Source: Bradyrhizobium sp. CCBAU 53340
Lineage (GTDB): Bacteria; Pseudomonadota; Alphaproteobacteria; Rhizobiales; Xanthobacteraceae
NCBI RefSeq assembly: GCF_015291645.1
Contig: NZ_CP030055.1
Span: forward strand, 124,001 to 188,000
DNA: 64,000 bases
Direction: 5' to 3'
The stretch's first letter is position 1; each line of letters starts with the position of its first letter. The translations under genes were made by a program, and so were the position numbers. The notes below the pieces were generated by a model that searched no databases, was not told the origin of the DNA, and saw only the letters and a program-made list of their open reading frames with translations. Of this stretch, positions 1-9,447 are shown piece after piece.

Positions 1-2422
1 CGATAGTTACCGTGCGGTTGGTGGTGATGTCCTGCCAGCCGTAGGCGAGGGCGCCAGTGACATAGGCGGCCTCATTGGTGTGGCGCATGTAGGCGCCGGC
101 CTGGAACAGATCGGAGCGTCCGCCACCGAGATTGTTGACGCTGAAATTGGTGCCGCCGCCGGCAAGCGCAAAGCCCGCGAGCGTATTCGGCGAGATCTGA
201 TAATTGGCGCCGACGGCGGTTCCGAAAATGCTGCTGCGCGTGTCGTTCGATCCCGTCAGCGCATTGCCATCGGCGGTCTGCGAGCCGCCGTAGCCCGCCG
301 CCCACACGCTCCAGCGCGGCGCGAAGGGGATCGGCCGCGCCTTGGTGAACATCGCAAACGCATCCTTCGGCGTCCGGCTCGCCGCATAGGCGCTGCTCTC
401 CTCCACATATCCGGGCGTAGAGGTCGCGCCATTGATGGCGTTGCCGCGCCCCGCGTGGGGATCGGTCAGGAAGCCCATGAACTGGGTCATGGCGTTGAAC
501 GTGGTCTGCTGCGAGCCGGTCGCACTCTCGCCGGAGGCTTGCGACAGCGCATTGAGCAGAGGATTGCCCGACAGGGCGAAGAGCGCATTGAACGCGGCCG
601 GCAAGGACGCGCCACCGACGAGCGCGTTGTCGATGGCTGTCGCGATTCTCATCTGATTGAGGTTGGCATTGCCAGGCAGAGAGGGCGACAGCAGGCTGGG
701 GTCGAGCATCAGCAGCACGTCATTGCCGACATAGCTCAGCCGCGCGTTACGGGCAAAGTTGTTCGCAATTTCCACACCGGAGTAGGTGCCGCTGACGGTG
801 CCGGCCGTCATGATCGTGTAGCTCGTCGTCGTCGTAACCCATGCCAACGGATCGACGACCACCTTCCCGCCGAGAGTCGCAAGGCCTGTGACGATGGTCT
901 TGTCGGCGCTGCCGCCAGACACCTGCACCAGGTAAGCCGATGCGGCGGTCATTGTCAGGTTGCCGATCGTCAGCGTGCCGATCGAATGACCCGGCGCCAG
1001 TGTACCGCCGTTGACGAGGACGGTGCCGAGGATGCCGTTGCCTCCGAGGGTCGCGCCGGCATTGACCGTCAGCAGGGTGGACGTTGCGATCGAGCCGTCC
1101 ACCGTCAGCGTGCCCGCATCGACCGTGGTCGTGCCGGTATAGGCGCTGACGCCGGACAGGGTCAGAGCACCGGCACCAGTCTTGGTGAGGGAGCCGCCGG
1201 TGCCGCCGCCATCACCGCCATCCTGGATGACACCGGAAAACGTGGTGGAGAGATTGTTGCTGCCGACCACGAATTTTTTCGAGCCCAGAAAGACGCTGCC
1301 AGTGCCCTCGATCGAGCCGGCCGTGGTGCCGCCGGTCGTGAGATATGAAAGGTCGAGAAAACCAATGCTGGTCAGGATAAACCGTGCAGCTCCTCCGCTG
1401 GCGCCGTCCCTTATCCAACTGTAGCCAGTGTTGATGATGGTGGCACTACCGGCCGTGCTTGAGTTCTTGAAAGTTATTCCGCTGAGGATGGTGGCGCTGC
1501 CGGCCGTGCTGGTGTCGGAGAAGGTGAAAAGGCCGCTGCTGGTGATGTTGGCGTTGCCGGCCGTGCTGCTGTTGGTAAAATTCAGAATACCGGCGTTGGT
1601 GATGCTGGCGTTGCCGGCCGTGCTGCTATCGGCGAAATTCACAGCACCGGGCCAGGTGTTGGTGATGCGGGCGTTGCCAGCCGTACTGCTATTGGTGAAG
1701 TTTACAGTGCCGGTGTCGGTGTTGGTGATGCTGGCGTTGCCGGCCGTGCTGCTATTGGTGAAGTTCACAGTACGCGTGTTGATGATGTTGGCACCGCCGG
1801 CCGTACTGTTATTGGCGAAGTTCACAGTCCCGCTGTTGGTAATGCTGGCATTGCCGGCTGTGCTGCTGTCGGCGAAGGACACATAGCCGCTGTTGTCAAA
1901 GTTGGCGTTGCCGGCCGTGCTGGTGTCCCGGAAATGCACACCCAATCCGTGGGCGGCGGCAGTGTTGATGAAGCTGGCGCTGCCTGCTGTGCTGGAGTTG
2001 TCGAACTCAATGTAATAGTCGTTAGTGAAGGTCGCGCTACCACCATTGATGATGATGCCGGCGCCGGTGAAGATCACGCTGGCGCCCGTGATCCACGGGA
2101 GGTCGAACGTGTAATTCGACGCTCCAGCATTGAACGTCCAGCCATCGACGAAGTTTGCGCTGAGCAAGCCGAACTGCAGCGTGGTTACCTTGGCCGAGCC
2201 GAAGAAGGCGGTGTCGCCATAGCCTGGCGCGCGGTTAGTCCAGTTTGCATCGACAGGATAAAAGTTGTTCCCGAGGCTGGCGAGGCCAGTCCAGGTCGTA
2301 TCGTCCGCCCTCGCCGCGGTGGCGCCAAGCCATACCCCGGAGAGCAGCGCCGCAGCGGCGCTCGTGCGCGCGAGCGCGGTGCTCGACAGCAAGCTGCGGA
2401 TTCTCGCGCCTAAGGCAGGCAT
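1..2422 (-). CDS. Autotransporter outer-membrane beta-barrel protein, 5' part (3' end outside window)
   Basis: Partial: about 807 codons are visible and the frame runs off the left edge. The ATG at 2422 opens a signal peptide of about 40 residues ending ALA/ARA-like just before DDTTW, which decides the start. The passenger follows: ten degenerate copies of a 19-residue unit of the type STAGNASITNTGTVNFTNS (about 1430-2010), then an autotransporter-associated beta-strand repeat (LTKTGAGALTLSG, YTGTTTVDAGTL) near 1060-1180. Next comes a linker, and a barrel-like region begins near the window edge (WSVWAAGYGG, about position 300). Type V secretion would place it on the cell surface. Cargo function is unknown; adhesion is the usual guess for this family. 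The family call is firm. Confidence 0.9.
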   Translation of the reverse strand, partial: MPALGARIRSLLSSTALARTSAAAALLSGVWLGATAARADDTTWTGLASLGNNFYPVDANWTNRAPGYGDTAFFGSAKVTTLQFGLLSANFVDGWTFNAGASNYTFDLPWITGASVIFTGAGIIINGGSATFTNDYYIEFDNSSTAGSASFINTAAAHGLGVHFRDTSTAGNANFDNSGYVSFADSSTAGNASITNSGTVNFANNSTAGGANIINTRTVNFTNSSTAGNASITNTDTGTVNFTNSSTAGNARITNTWPGAVNFADSSTAGNASITNAGILNFTNSSTAGNANITSSGLFTFSDTSTAGSATILSGITFKNSSTAGSATIINTGYSWIRDGASGGAARFILTSIGFLDLSYLTTGGTTAGSIEGTGSVFLGSKKFVVGSNNLSTTFSGVIQDGGDGGGTGGSLTKTGAGALTLSGVSAYTGTTTVDAGTLTVDGSIATSTLLTVNAGATLGGNGILGTVLVNGGTLAPGHSIGTLTIGNLTMTAASAYLVQVSGGSADKTIVTGLATLGGKVVVDPLAWVTTTTSYTIMTAGTVSGTYSGVEIANNFARNARLSYVGNDVLLMLDPSLLSPSLPGNANLNQMRIATAIDNALVGGASLPAAFNALFALSGNPLLNALSQASGESATGSQQTTFNAMTQFMGFLTDPHAGRGNAINGATSTPGYVEESSAYAASRTPKDAFAMFTKARPIPFAPRWSVWAAGYGGSQTADGNALTGSNDTRSSIFGTAVGANYQISPNTLAGFALAGGGTNFSVNNLGGGRSDLFQAGAYMRHTNEAAYVTGALAYGWQDITTNRTVTI
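1430..2010 (-). repeat. Tandem array of about ten 57-63 bp units encoding STAGNA-type passenger repeats
   Basis: On the plus strand a core close to ggccgtgctgctattggtga recurs every 57-63 bases. It encodes degenerate 19-21 residue units beginning STAG. Most spacing changes are multiples of three, so the frame is kept. The copies nearest the signal peptide are the most diverged. Such arrays typically form beta-helix rungs and can change copy number by recombination or slippage. Confidence 0.8.
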
Positions 2423-2668
2423 CAACGAGGGGAGAAAGAGCGGAGCGCGACTCGTCGCCCGAGATCTACCAAGAGTTGCGATCCGGCGCTGCAACTGGAC
2501 TGAACGAACGACCATACCCGCCCCTTGCGCGTTGACCGGCAAGGTTCCCGCCGGTCAGCCGTCGCTAGCAGGCAATTGTTTGGACAATATTTGAGAGGTT
2601 CGAGAGGTGCCCTGTTCGGGCTGCTTGTAGACAAGATCAGCGCGCCGATGCGGCGCGCGTGCAACAGC

Positions 2669-4267
2669 TCAGGCTGCGACGATTGAACCGATGCTCCTGA
2701 GAACAAACGCGGGAATTGCCTGCTCTCCGTGCAGCCTTCTCGCATGCGTGATCAGACCGCGCATGACATTGGCCCGCGCCTGCTCCGAGACGAGGTGACG
2801 CGCCGAGGTGAAGTAGAGATATTCGATCGCATTGCTGGCACCGGCCGAGCTGATCGCGGCCAGCGCATCCGCCGATGCCGCCGGCAGTGCCTGGACCGGC
2901 GAGGCGACCATCCAGCCGATGGTCAAGCCGATGTCGCGCGGGCAATGCGGACTCTCCCTGGCCGCATCGGCAACGGCGGTGTCCAGCGACGCGCGGTCAC
3001 CGGATGCCAGCACGGCAATGGACTTCAGGACGCGCATATGCAGATGCAGGTTGGAATCCGGTGTGGCGATCGCGATGCCGCGGTCAAAAAATCCGACAGC
3101 TTCGTCGAACCGGCCGCGCGCATAGCGCAATTGCCCCAGGATCGGCAAAGCCGCGGCAAAGTCCGCAGTCCGGGCAAACGCGCGCTCGGCAATGTCCTCC
3201 GAAAGATCGAGATGACCCCGATCGATGAAGTAGAGCAGCTTGGCGGCCGTCAACATCAGCAGCGGGTTCGCCTCGATGGCGGGCAGGCACTCCAGGACCG
3301 TCGCGTCGATCTCGCTTTCAATGCGGTAGCGCTCTTCCAGGCTGATCACACCGAACGGGCTGGTATGCACAAGGCGCGCGAACAGATGCAGGCACCATTG
3401 CAGGGCGATGTCCGCATTGAGCGGATCCTCCTCGCGCGCCCTTTCCAGCCGTTCGCCGCTTGCCAGCCATCCTCGATTTGATGCCGACAGCAGGCTCGAC
3501 GCCTTGTGAAGGCGCGTCTCGAGCGGCTCGTCCTCGGGGATGCCAAGACCGGTGGACGCGTCGATGAGCCCTTGCGACAGGATCCCGACGATACCATTGG
3601 CGACCCTGCCCAATTCGGCCGTGGATGATGCGGCGTCCGTCATGTCGAGCCGGAGCCGGAACGCCTTGGCGATCCGCTTCGACGGCATCTCTCGCAAAGT
3701 GGCAGCACAATCCAGATGGTCGTTGCCGGCGAGAAAGCTCATCTGGAGGAGATAGCGCAGCTTGTCGGTGGCGCCGGCGGACCAGTTCTCGGCAACCACC
3801 ACCTTGCGACCGCCGCCGACGCCAACGGAGATCATGTCACCAAGCTGAGCGAGCAGCGATGAGGTTTGCTGGCTGAAGGGATGTGCCTGCTGTGCGAGGC
3901 TCGCCCCGATCACCAGGAACGCATCGATTGGCGCCGCTGGAGATGGCGCGGCGATCCAGACATAGCCCTCGCCATATTGCGTGGCGATGTACCTTGGCGA
4001 TTTGGCGCTGTCGCCGAGCTTGGTGCGCAACCTGTTCACCAGAAAGTCGATGTTGCGATCGGATATGTCGGACTCGGAGGCGATCTCGTCGAGCAGACGG
4101 GCGCGGCGCATGAGGCGATGCGGATTGCGCGTCAGGGCCAGCAGCAGCGCGCGCTCGTTTCTGGTGAACTTGATCGTCTGGCCGTTGCGGCGCGCGAACA
4201 GGCACGTCTCGTCGAGGATCAGATCTCCAAAGCGGAGATCCGGCACTTTGCTCACTGCTACCCCCAT
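2669..4267 (-). CDS. Winged-helix (OmpR/CadC-type) regulator with TPR-like C-terminal region
   Basis: A 532-residue protein. Residues about 10-105 form an OmpR/PhoB-type winged helix: a recognition-helix region near SDISDRNIDFLVNRLRTKLG and a wing ending in YIATQYGEGYVW. The remaining 400 residues are alpha-helical with TPR-like stretches (for example YARGRFDEAVGFFDRGIAIA). No receiver domain and no transmembrane segment are seen, so it resembles soluble HilA/CadC-type regulators rather than a two-component response regulator. The GTG at codon 5, behind GGGGGTAGCA, is an alternative start. It lies upstream of the autotransporter on the same strand with a gap of about 250 bases; control of that gene is possible but is inference. 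Confidence 0.75.
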   Translation of the reverse strand: MGVAVSKVPDLRFGDLILDETCLFARRNGQTIKFTRNERALLLALTRNPHRLMRRARLLDEIASESDISDRNIDFLVNRLRTKLGDSAKSPRYIATQYGEGYVWIAAPSPAAPIDAFLVIGASLAQQAHPFSQQTSSLLAQLGDMISVGVGGGRKVVVAENWSAGATDKLRYLLQMSFLAGNDHLDCAATLREMPSKRIAKAFRLRLDMTDAASSTAELGRVANGIVGILSQGLIDASTGLGIPEDEPLETRLHKASSLLSASNRGWLASGERLERAREEDPLNADIALQWCLHLFARLVHTSPFGVISLEERYRIESEIDATVLECLPAIEANPLLMLTAAKLLYFIDRGHLDLSEDIAERAFARTADFAAALPILGQLRYARGRFDEAVGFFDRGIAIATPDSNLHLHMRVLKSIAVLASGDRASLDTAVADAARESPHCPRDIGLTIGWMVASPVQALPAASADALAAISSAGASNAIEYLYFTSARHLVSEQARANVMRGLITHARRLHGEQAIPAFVLRSIGSIVAA

Positions 4268-4374
4268 CAGGCAATCGGTCGCCGGCTGGAGACAGCTACC
4301 CTCTCGAACGGCTCCGCCGCAAGTCTTGCTTGGAACGGCACGCGTTCGCTGGCAGGACGGCTTGGTGAGGAGCG

Positions 4375-4836
4375 TTACGCCGCGGTCGCCGGCGGCAGCG
4401 CCAGCACAGAATAGATCGCCTGGGCATCGCGCGAGGCGCGCAGCTTTTTGGCAATGTCCTGATCACGCAGCAGGCGGGCGATGCGGGCGAGCGCCTTCAA
4501 GTGATCGGCGCCGGCGCCTTCGGGGGCGAGCAGCAGGAAGACGAGGTCGACCGGCTGGCCGTCCATCGCCTCGAAATCGATCGGGCGATCAAGCCGGGCG
4601 AACAGGCCAAAGATCTTTTCCAGCTTGGGCAGCTTGCCGTGGGGAATGGCAACGCCATAGCCGACCGCAGTGGTGCCGAGCTTCTCGCGCTGGAGCAGCA
4701 CCTCGAACACCGCGCGCTCGTTCTGGCCGGTCAGTTCGGCGGCCTTGGCCGCGAGCTCCTGGAGCGCCTGTTTCTTGCCATTGACCTTCAATGCCGGGAG
4801 AATCGCCTCGGGTGCGACCAGATCGGTAATCGGCAT
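4375..4836 (-). CDS. ptsN: PtsN, nitrogen-PTS enzyme IIA
   Basis: A 153-residue PTS EIIA of the fructose/Ntr family. The phosphorylatable histidine is His66 in AIPHGKL, in the expected place, and the motif LGTTAVGYGVAIPHG is intact. The protein is the terminal acceptor of the nitrogen phosphotransferase relay (PtsP-PtsO-PtsN) and regulates potassium transport, nitrogen and carbon balance by binding partners. It is the last gene of the lptC-lptA-lptB-rpoN-hpf-ptsN series on the minus strand, a conserved proteobacterial neighbourhood. About 220 bases separate it from hpf, so it may have its own promoter. Confidence 0.95.
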   Translation of the reverse strand: MPITDLVAPEAILPALKVNGKKQALQELAAKAAELTGQNERAVFEVLLQREKLGTTAVGYGVAIPHGKLPKLEKIFGLFARLDRPIDFEAMDGQPVDLVFLLLAPEGAGADHLKALARIARLLRDQDIAKKLRASRDAQAIYSVLALPPATAA

Positions 4837-5059
4837 GGAGGTGTTCCGAGGTGAATTAAACCGTCAGGTTCCGAAATGGCCGGCTCGCGAGACGCGAGCC
4901 CGACCGGCGTCAAGAAGGTGAAGCAGGAGGCGGACTTAGCCCCGTTCCTGATGTGGGGCGCTTCTACTCCAACGCAATCCCGGTGCCAACTCCCGCGTAC
5001 GGCTTTGCCCCGGTCATTGTTAAGGGCTGTGGTTGATACGGGGTTGCACCCGCGCAGCC

Positions 5060-5659
5060 CTAGCCCCCGGTTTTGGCGCCCGGCGGGTCGATCCAGCCGA
5101 CATTGCCGTCGGCCCGGCGGTAGATGATGTTCACCCGGCCCGAGGAGCCATGCTGGAATACCAGGCAGGGCGCCCCGCTGAGGTCAAGTTCCATCACCGC
5201 CTCGCTGACCGACAGCTGCTTCAGCGATGTCGTGGACTCCGCGATGATCACCGGGCTGTAGCCGGTGACTTCGTCCTCGTCCTCGCCTTCGCCCGGCGCC
5301 TCCAGCACGTAGCTGGTGGCATCGAGGGCCGCGAGGGCGGCGGAGGCGACATGGGCCTTGCGCGCCGAGCGGTCCTTGAGCCGGCTCTTGTAGCGCTTGA
5401 GCCGCTTCTCGATCATGATCAGGGCTTGGTCGGCGCTGGCATAGGCGTCCTGCGCGTTCGAATCGGCTTCCAGCGTGATGCCGGAATCCAGATGCAGCGC
5501 GCAGTCGGTGCGGAAGCCGAAGCCGTCCTTGCTGAGCGTGATGTGGCCGGAATAATTGCCGTCGAAATATTTGCGAAGGACCTCTTCGGTCCGGTCGGTC
5601 ACGCGGCCGCGGAGGGCCTCGCCGACGCTAACGCTCTTGCCCGAAATCCGAAGAGTCAT
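5060..5659 (-). CDS. hpf: Long-form ribosome hibernation promoting factor
   Basis: A 199-residue long HPF. The ATG at 5659 (MTLRISGKSVSVG) is chosen because homologues begin at this beta strand; the open frame extends further upstream without family similarity. The N-terminal HPF/YfiA domain (about 1-110) binds the 30S decoding region. The C-terminal domain (about 140-195, with SVSEAVMELDLSG and NIIYRRADGNVGWIDPP) dimerises ribosomes into 100S particles. It starts 84 bases after the rpoN stop on the same strand, the usual linkage. It is probably induced at low growth rate. Confidence 0.93.
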   Translation of the reverse strand: MTLRISGKSVSVGEALRGRVTDRTEEVLRKYFDGNYSGHITLSKDGFGFRTDCALHLDSGITLEADSNAQDAYASADQALIMIEKRLKRYKSRLKDRSARKAHVASAALAALDATSYVLEAPGEGEDEDEVTGYSPVIIAESTTSLKQLSVSEAVMELDLSGAPCLVFQHGSSGRVNIIYRRADGNVGWIDPPGAKTGG

Positions 5660-5743
5660 GTGATGCCTCGCTTGGTTCAATTGGCCTAGCTTGGATCGGT
5701 CGCAGTGGGGGGAGGAGAGTAGCGCGATTTCGCGCCAGCGCAA

Positions 5744-7375
5744 TCAGGCCGGTTCGGTGTTGCGGGAGCGATCGGACATTGCGGTGGAAAGGACGTTACC
5801 AAGAGCGCTCTGCTTGTCGCGACGGCGTTGCACCGAGGACGGAATGCGCATGGCTTCGCGGTACTTCGCGACCGTGCGGCGGGCAATATCAATGCCTGAA
5901 GCGCGTAACCGTTCCACGATCGTGTCGTCGGACAGGATCGCCGCGGGCTCTTCCGAATCGATCAGCTGCTTGATGTGGTGGCGTACCGCTTCGGCTGAAT
6001 GCGCCTCGCCGCCATCGGCCGAGGCGATCGAGGCCGTGAAGAAATATTTCAACTCGAATGTGCCGCGATTCGTCGCCATGTATTTGTTGGCGGTGACGCG
6101 CGACACCGTGGATTCATGCATCTGGATGGCGTCGGCCACCGCCTTCAGATTCAGCGGCCGCAAATGCGCGACGCCATGGGTGAAGAAGCCGTCCTGCTGG
6201 CGCACGATCTCGGTTGCGACCTTCAGGATGGTACGGGCGCGCTGGTCCAGCGCGCGCACCAGCCAGGTCGCGTTCTGCAGCGCGTCGGTGAAATAGGACT
6301 TGTCACCGTCCTTGCCGATCTTCTTCGACAGCTCGGAATAGTAGGTCTGGTTGACCAGCACGCGCGGCAGGGTGTCGCTGTTGAGCTCGACATGCCAGCC
6401 GCCGTCCGGACCCGGGCGGACATAGACGTCGGGCACCATGGTCTGCAGCCGCGCCGAGCCGAACTTCATGCCGGGCTTGGGATTGAGCCTTCGGATCTCG
6501 CCGATCATGTCAGCGATGTCCTCGTCGTCGACGCCGCAGAGCTTGCGCAAGGACGCGATGTCGCGCTTGGCGAGGAGGTCGAGATGCTCGACAAGCGCCT
6601 GCATCGCAGGATCGTAGCGGTCGAGCTCGCGCAGCTGGATCGCCAGGCATTCGCTCAAAGATCGCGCGCAGACGCCGGGCGGATCAAATTTTTGCAGCAC
6701 GGCAAGAACGTCCTCGACGTCCTTTTGCGTTGCGCCAAGACGTTCGGCCGCCTGGCCGAGATCGGGTGGCAGATAGCCGGCCTCGTCGACGAGGTCGATC
6801 AGGTACTGCCCGATCATGCGCTGCGCGGCGCCGGTGAAGGCGACCGAGAGCTGCTCGGCAAGATGGTCGCTGAGGGTGGTTTCCGCGGCGACGAAGGCTT
6901 CGAGATTGTAGTCCTCGTCACCGGAGGCGCCGCCGCCCCATTCGGTGTAGGTGGTCGGCGCGGCGTCCTGGGCATTGCGCGCGGCCGCCTCGGCCGGCTC
7001 CTCGGAGAAGACGTTGTCCAGGCCGGTGTCCAGGGTCTGCTCGATCTCGGCGCGGGTGCCGAGATCCTTGCTCATCCATTCTTCCTGGCCGGGCTCGAAG
7101 GCATTGCCGCCAAAGCCGTCGGCGTCGCCCTGACCGTCCCCCTGGCTGCCCGATTCCTCGCCATCCCGGTCGCCGAACTGGGCGGCCTCGGCCGGGGCTT
7201 CGCCGCCAGCCTCGTCATTGGCCCGTTCCAGCAGGGGATTGCGCTCGAGTTCCTCCTCCACGAAGGTCGTGAGATCGAGATTGGACAATTGCAGCAGCTT
7301 GATCGCCTGCATCAGCTGCGGCGTCATGACCAGCGACTGCGATTGCCGGAACTCTAATCTCTGCGAAAGCGCCAT
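5744..7375 (-). CDS. rpoN: RNA polymerase sigma-54 factor
   Basis: A 543-residue sigma-54. Region I is the Q/L-rich N-terminus (LEFRQSQSLVMTPQLMQAI), which contacts enhancer-binding ATPases. Region II, about 55-130, is acidic and poorly conserved. Region III carries the core-binding and DNA-binding parts, with the invariant RpoN box ARRTVAKYRE at about residues 498-507. It directs nitrogen assimilation, nitrogen fixation and dicarboxylate genes in rhizobia. It is preceded by lptB (90-base gap) and followed by hpf and ptsN on the same strand. I found no convincing -24/-12 promoter inside this window. Confidence 0.97.
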   Translation of the reverse strand: MALSQRLEFRQSQSLVMTPQLMQAIKLLQLSNLDLTTFVEEELERNPLLERANDEAGGEAPAEAAQFGDRDGEESGSQGDGQGDADGFGGNAFEPGQEEWMSKDLGTRAEIEQTLDTGLDNVFSEEPAEAAARNAQDAAPTTYTEWGGGASGDEDYNLEAFVAAETTLSDHLAEQLSVAFTGAAQRMIGQYLIDLVDEAGYLPPDLGQAAERLGATQKDVEDVLAVLQKFDPPGVCARSLSECLAIQLRELDRYDPAMQALVEHLDLLAKRDIASLRKLCGVDDEDIADMIGEIRRLNPKPGMKFGSARLQTMVPDVYVRPGPDGGWHVELNSDTLPRVLVNQTYYSELSKKIGKDGDKSYFTDALQNATWLVRALDQRARTILKVATEIVRQQDGFFTHGVAHLRPLNLKAVADAIQMHESTVSRVTANKYMATNRGTFELKYFFTASIASADGGEAHSAEAVRHHIKQLIDSEEPAAILSDDTIVERLRASGIDIARRTVAKYREAMRIPSSVQRRRDKQSALGNVLSTAMSDRSRNTEPA

Positions 7376-7465
7376 CTAACAAGAACCGTTCCCGAAAATT
7401 GGTCCGATTCTTGCTTATCCTAGTCCCGGCCCGATGTACACGTCTTGACGAAACGGAAAAAAGGG

Positions 7466-8479
7466 CTAGAGGCGGAATTCCTCGCCAAGGTAAAGGCGGC
7501 GGACATCGGGATCGGCGACGATCTCGTCCGGGGTCCCCTCGGTGAGGATTTCACCGGCATAGACGATATAGGCGCGATCTGTGAGGCCGAGCGTCTCGCG
7601 CACATTGTGGTCGGTGATCAGGACGCCGATGCCACGATTGGTGAGATGGCGGACGAGGTCCTGAATGTCGCCGACCGCGATCGGATCGATGCCCGCGAAG
7701 GGCTCATCGAGCAGCATGTAGTTCGGACGCGTCGCGAGCGCGCGCGCGATCTCGACGCGGCGGCGCTCACCACCGGACAGCGCGATCGACGGTGATTTTC
7801 TGAGGCGCGTGATGTTGAATTCGTCGAGCAGCGAGTCGAGCTGCTCCTCCCGCTTCTTGCGCGAGGGCTCGACCACTTCGAGCACGGCGCGGATGTTCTG
7901 CTCGACGGTGAGGCCGCGGAAGATCGAGGCTTCCTGCGGCAGATAGCCGATGCCGAGCCGTGCGCGCTGATACATCGGCAGCTTGGTGACGTCGTGGCCG
8001 TCGAGCTCGATCGCGCCGCGATCGGCCTTGATCAGGCCGGTGATCATGTAGAACACGGTGGTCTTGCCGGCGCCGTTCGGGCCGAGCAGACCGACGGCTT
8101 CGCCGCGGCGCACATAGATGCTGACACCCCGCACGACCTGCCGGCTGCCAAAACTCTTTTCCACGCTATGCACAGCCAGGAAGCCTGGCCGCCGCAGCAG
8201 CTGCGGTCCGCCCGATCCATTGGTCTTGGAACCGGACTTGGAATCGGATTTGGCTTTGGGAGGCTGCGCCGGGGCCGGCCGCGGCCGCGGCGGCGCCTCG
8301 ACGCCATAGGGATCCGAGGCCTGCATGGGCTGGTTGCGGGCGATCGGCGGGGCGTCCCTGACAGGGCTCGCCACCAGACTGCCGACGCTGTCACCGAGCG
8401 CGGTGATGTCCTGACGGGCAAATCCTGGCCGGCCGCGCTTGGCGGGGCGCCGACGGAACATGCTGAAGAGATCGACCAT
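7466..8479 (-). CDS. lptB: LptB, LPS-export ABC transporter ATPase with long N-terminal extension
   Basis: A 337-residue ABC ATPase powering LPS extraction from the inner membrane (the LptB2FG complex). It has the Walker A motif GPNGAGKTT, signature [15 protein letters not shown], Walker [14 protein letters not shown] and switch histidine in [11 protein letters not shown]. The ABC domain begins only near residue 97. The first 95 residues are a low-complexity Pro/Lys/Ser-rich leader ([14 protein letters not shown]), whereas typical LptB is about 240 residues. Start 8479 gives the longest plausible protein; the internal Met51 is an alternative. It lies downstream of lptC-lptA on the same strand with a gap of about 240 bases. 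Confidence 0.93.
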   Translation of the reverse strand: MVDLFSMFRRRPAKRGRPGFARQDITALGDSVGSLVASPVRDAPPIARNQPMQASDPYGVEAPPRPRPAPAQPPKAKSDSKSGSKTNGSGGPQLLRRPGFLAVHSVEKSFGSRQVVRGVSIYVRRGEAVGLLGPNGAGKTTVFYMITGLIKADRGAIELDGHDVTKLPMYQRARLGIGYLPQEASIFRGLTVEQNIRAVLEVVEPSRKKREEQLDSLLDEFNITRLRKSPSIALSGGERRRVEIARALATRPNYMLLDEPFAGIDPIAVGDIQDLVRHLTNRGIGVLITDHNVRETLGLTDRAYIVYAGEILTEGTPDEIVADPDVRRLYLGEEFRL

Positions 8480-8716
8480 CCCCGCCTTCTAGCCTTCTAC
8501 GCTGACCCTGCGCGGTGCTCGCGCGGTCTGCCGCGCCGGCCTGTTCGATTCGCCGACGCAGCATGAATGAAGGGATGTCTCATGCCCAGTGAAACACGCC
8601 CGAAAAGCGGCGGACCCCGCTTCGAAAGCCCTGCGCGCTAGATACAGTCTCGTCGCGCAAGCTTCAACCTCGGATCGGCCGCGTCAGAGCCAAGCCGTTG
8701 AAGTTCCTTTTGGAAT

Positions 8717-9442
8717 TTACTTTTGCTTGGTCAGGCCGGGCAATTGCAGCGGAGGGGGCGTGGCCGGCTTTCCGGTGCCGGCGGGACCACAATCATCCTT
8801 GCCCCCCTGCGGCAGCAGGACCTGAACCCGGCCACTGTCGGACTCGACGCGAGACACGCCGGTCGTCATGTCGACCTTGAGCCGATCGCCGCGCATCACG
8901 TTCTTGCATTGGGTCATGACCACCTGGCCCGAGCCGCCGCCGAACATCGTGATGAGGTTGGACTTGGTGTCGAACACGGCGGTCTCGCCTGTGACCACCT
9001 GATCCTTCTGGGTGACCACGACATTGCCATGCGCTTCCAGCCGCTTGATCGAGGAGGCGCCGCCCGGCCCCGGCGTCGCCGATTGCATCGGTGCGGCCTT
9101 CGCGCCCTTGGCTGGCGCTGCCTGCGGCGCGGCCGGCTTGTCGCTATTGGATTCGTAGAACACCACCAGCGTCTTCGAGGTCATGGTGGTGTCGCCCTGG
9201 ACGACCTTCACATTGCCGGAGAAGGTCGCCTCCTTCTTCTTGTCGCGCATCTCGAGCGTGGCGGCTTCGATCTGGATCGGCTGATCACGGTTCTGCGTAA
9301 AGCCTTGCAAAGCGTTGTTGGGCGCAGTCGCCGAGCTCTGCGCGCGGCCTTCACCGGACGCGATCAAGACAGCAATGGCAAGCGCGGCTGCGCTGACGAT
9401 GGCCCTGCGCTTGTTGTCGTGGCGCGAGAAAAACCCGATCAT
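8717..9442 (-). CDS. lptA: LptA, periplasmic LPS-transport bridge protein
   Basis: About 241 residues. A signal peptide (MIGFFSRHDNKRRAIVSAAA, cleavage after the GRAQ region) is followed by an OstA/LptA-N beta-jellyroll: IQIEAATLEMRDKKKEATFSG, VVQGDTTMTSKTL. The protein forms the periplasmic filament between LptC and LptDE. The ATG at 9442 is preferred. A GTG three codons upstream at 9451 overlaps the lptC stop (9448-9450), so the two genes are translationally coupled. An alanine/proline-rich insertion near residues 95-120 (KPAAPQAAPAKGAKAAP) is longer than in enterobacterial LptA. Confidence 0.92.
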   Translation of the reverse strand: MIGFFSRHDNKRRAIVSAAALAIAVLIASGEGRAQSSATAPNNALQGFTQNRDQPIQIEAATLEMRDKKKEATFSGNVKVVQGDTTMTSKTLVVFYESNSDKPAAPQAAPAKGAKAAPMQSATPGPGGASSIKRLEAHGNVVVTQKDQVVTGETAVFDTKSNLITMFGGGSGQVVMTQCKNVMRGDRLKVDMTTGVSRVESDSGRVQVLLPQGGKDDCGPAGTGKPATPPPLQLPGLTKQK

Positions 9443-9447
9443 GAAAA

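Noticed and set aside
1428..1886. 152-residue hydrophobic repetitive frame (ALPAVLLLVKF units)
   Set aside because: Antisense of the autotransporter repeat array; its apparent periodicity comes from the STAGNA units.
1430..2010. CRISPR array
   Set aside because: Units are tandem, in frame and have no unique spacers between constant repeats; they encode passenger repeats.
5999..7357. 452-residue open frame opposite rpoN
   Set aside because: Shadow; rpoN has full family motifs on the minus strand.
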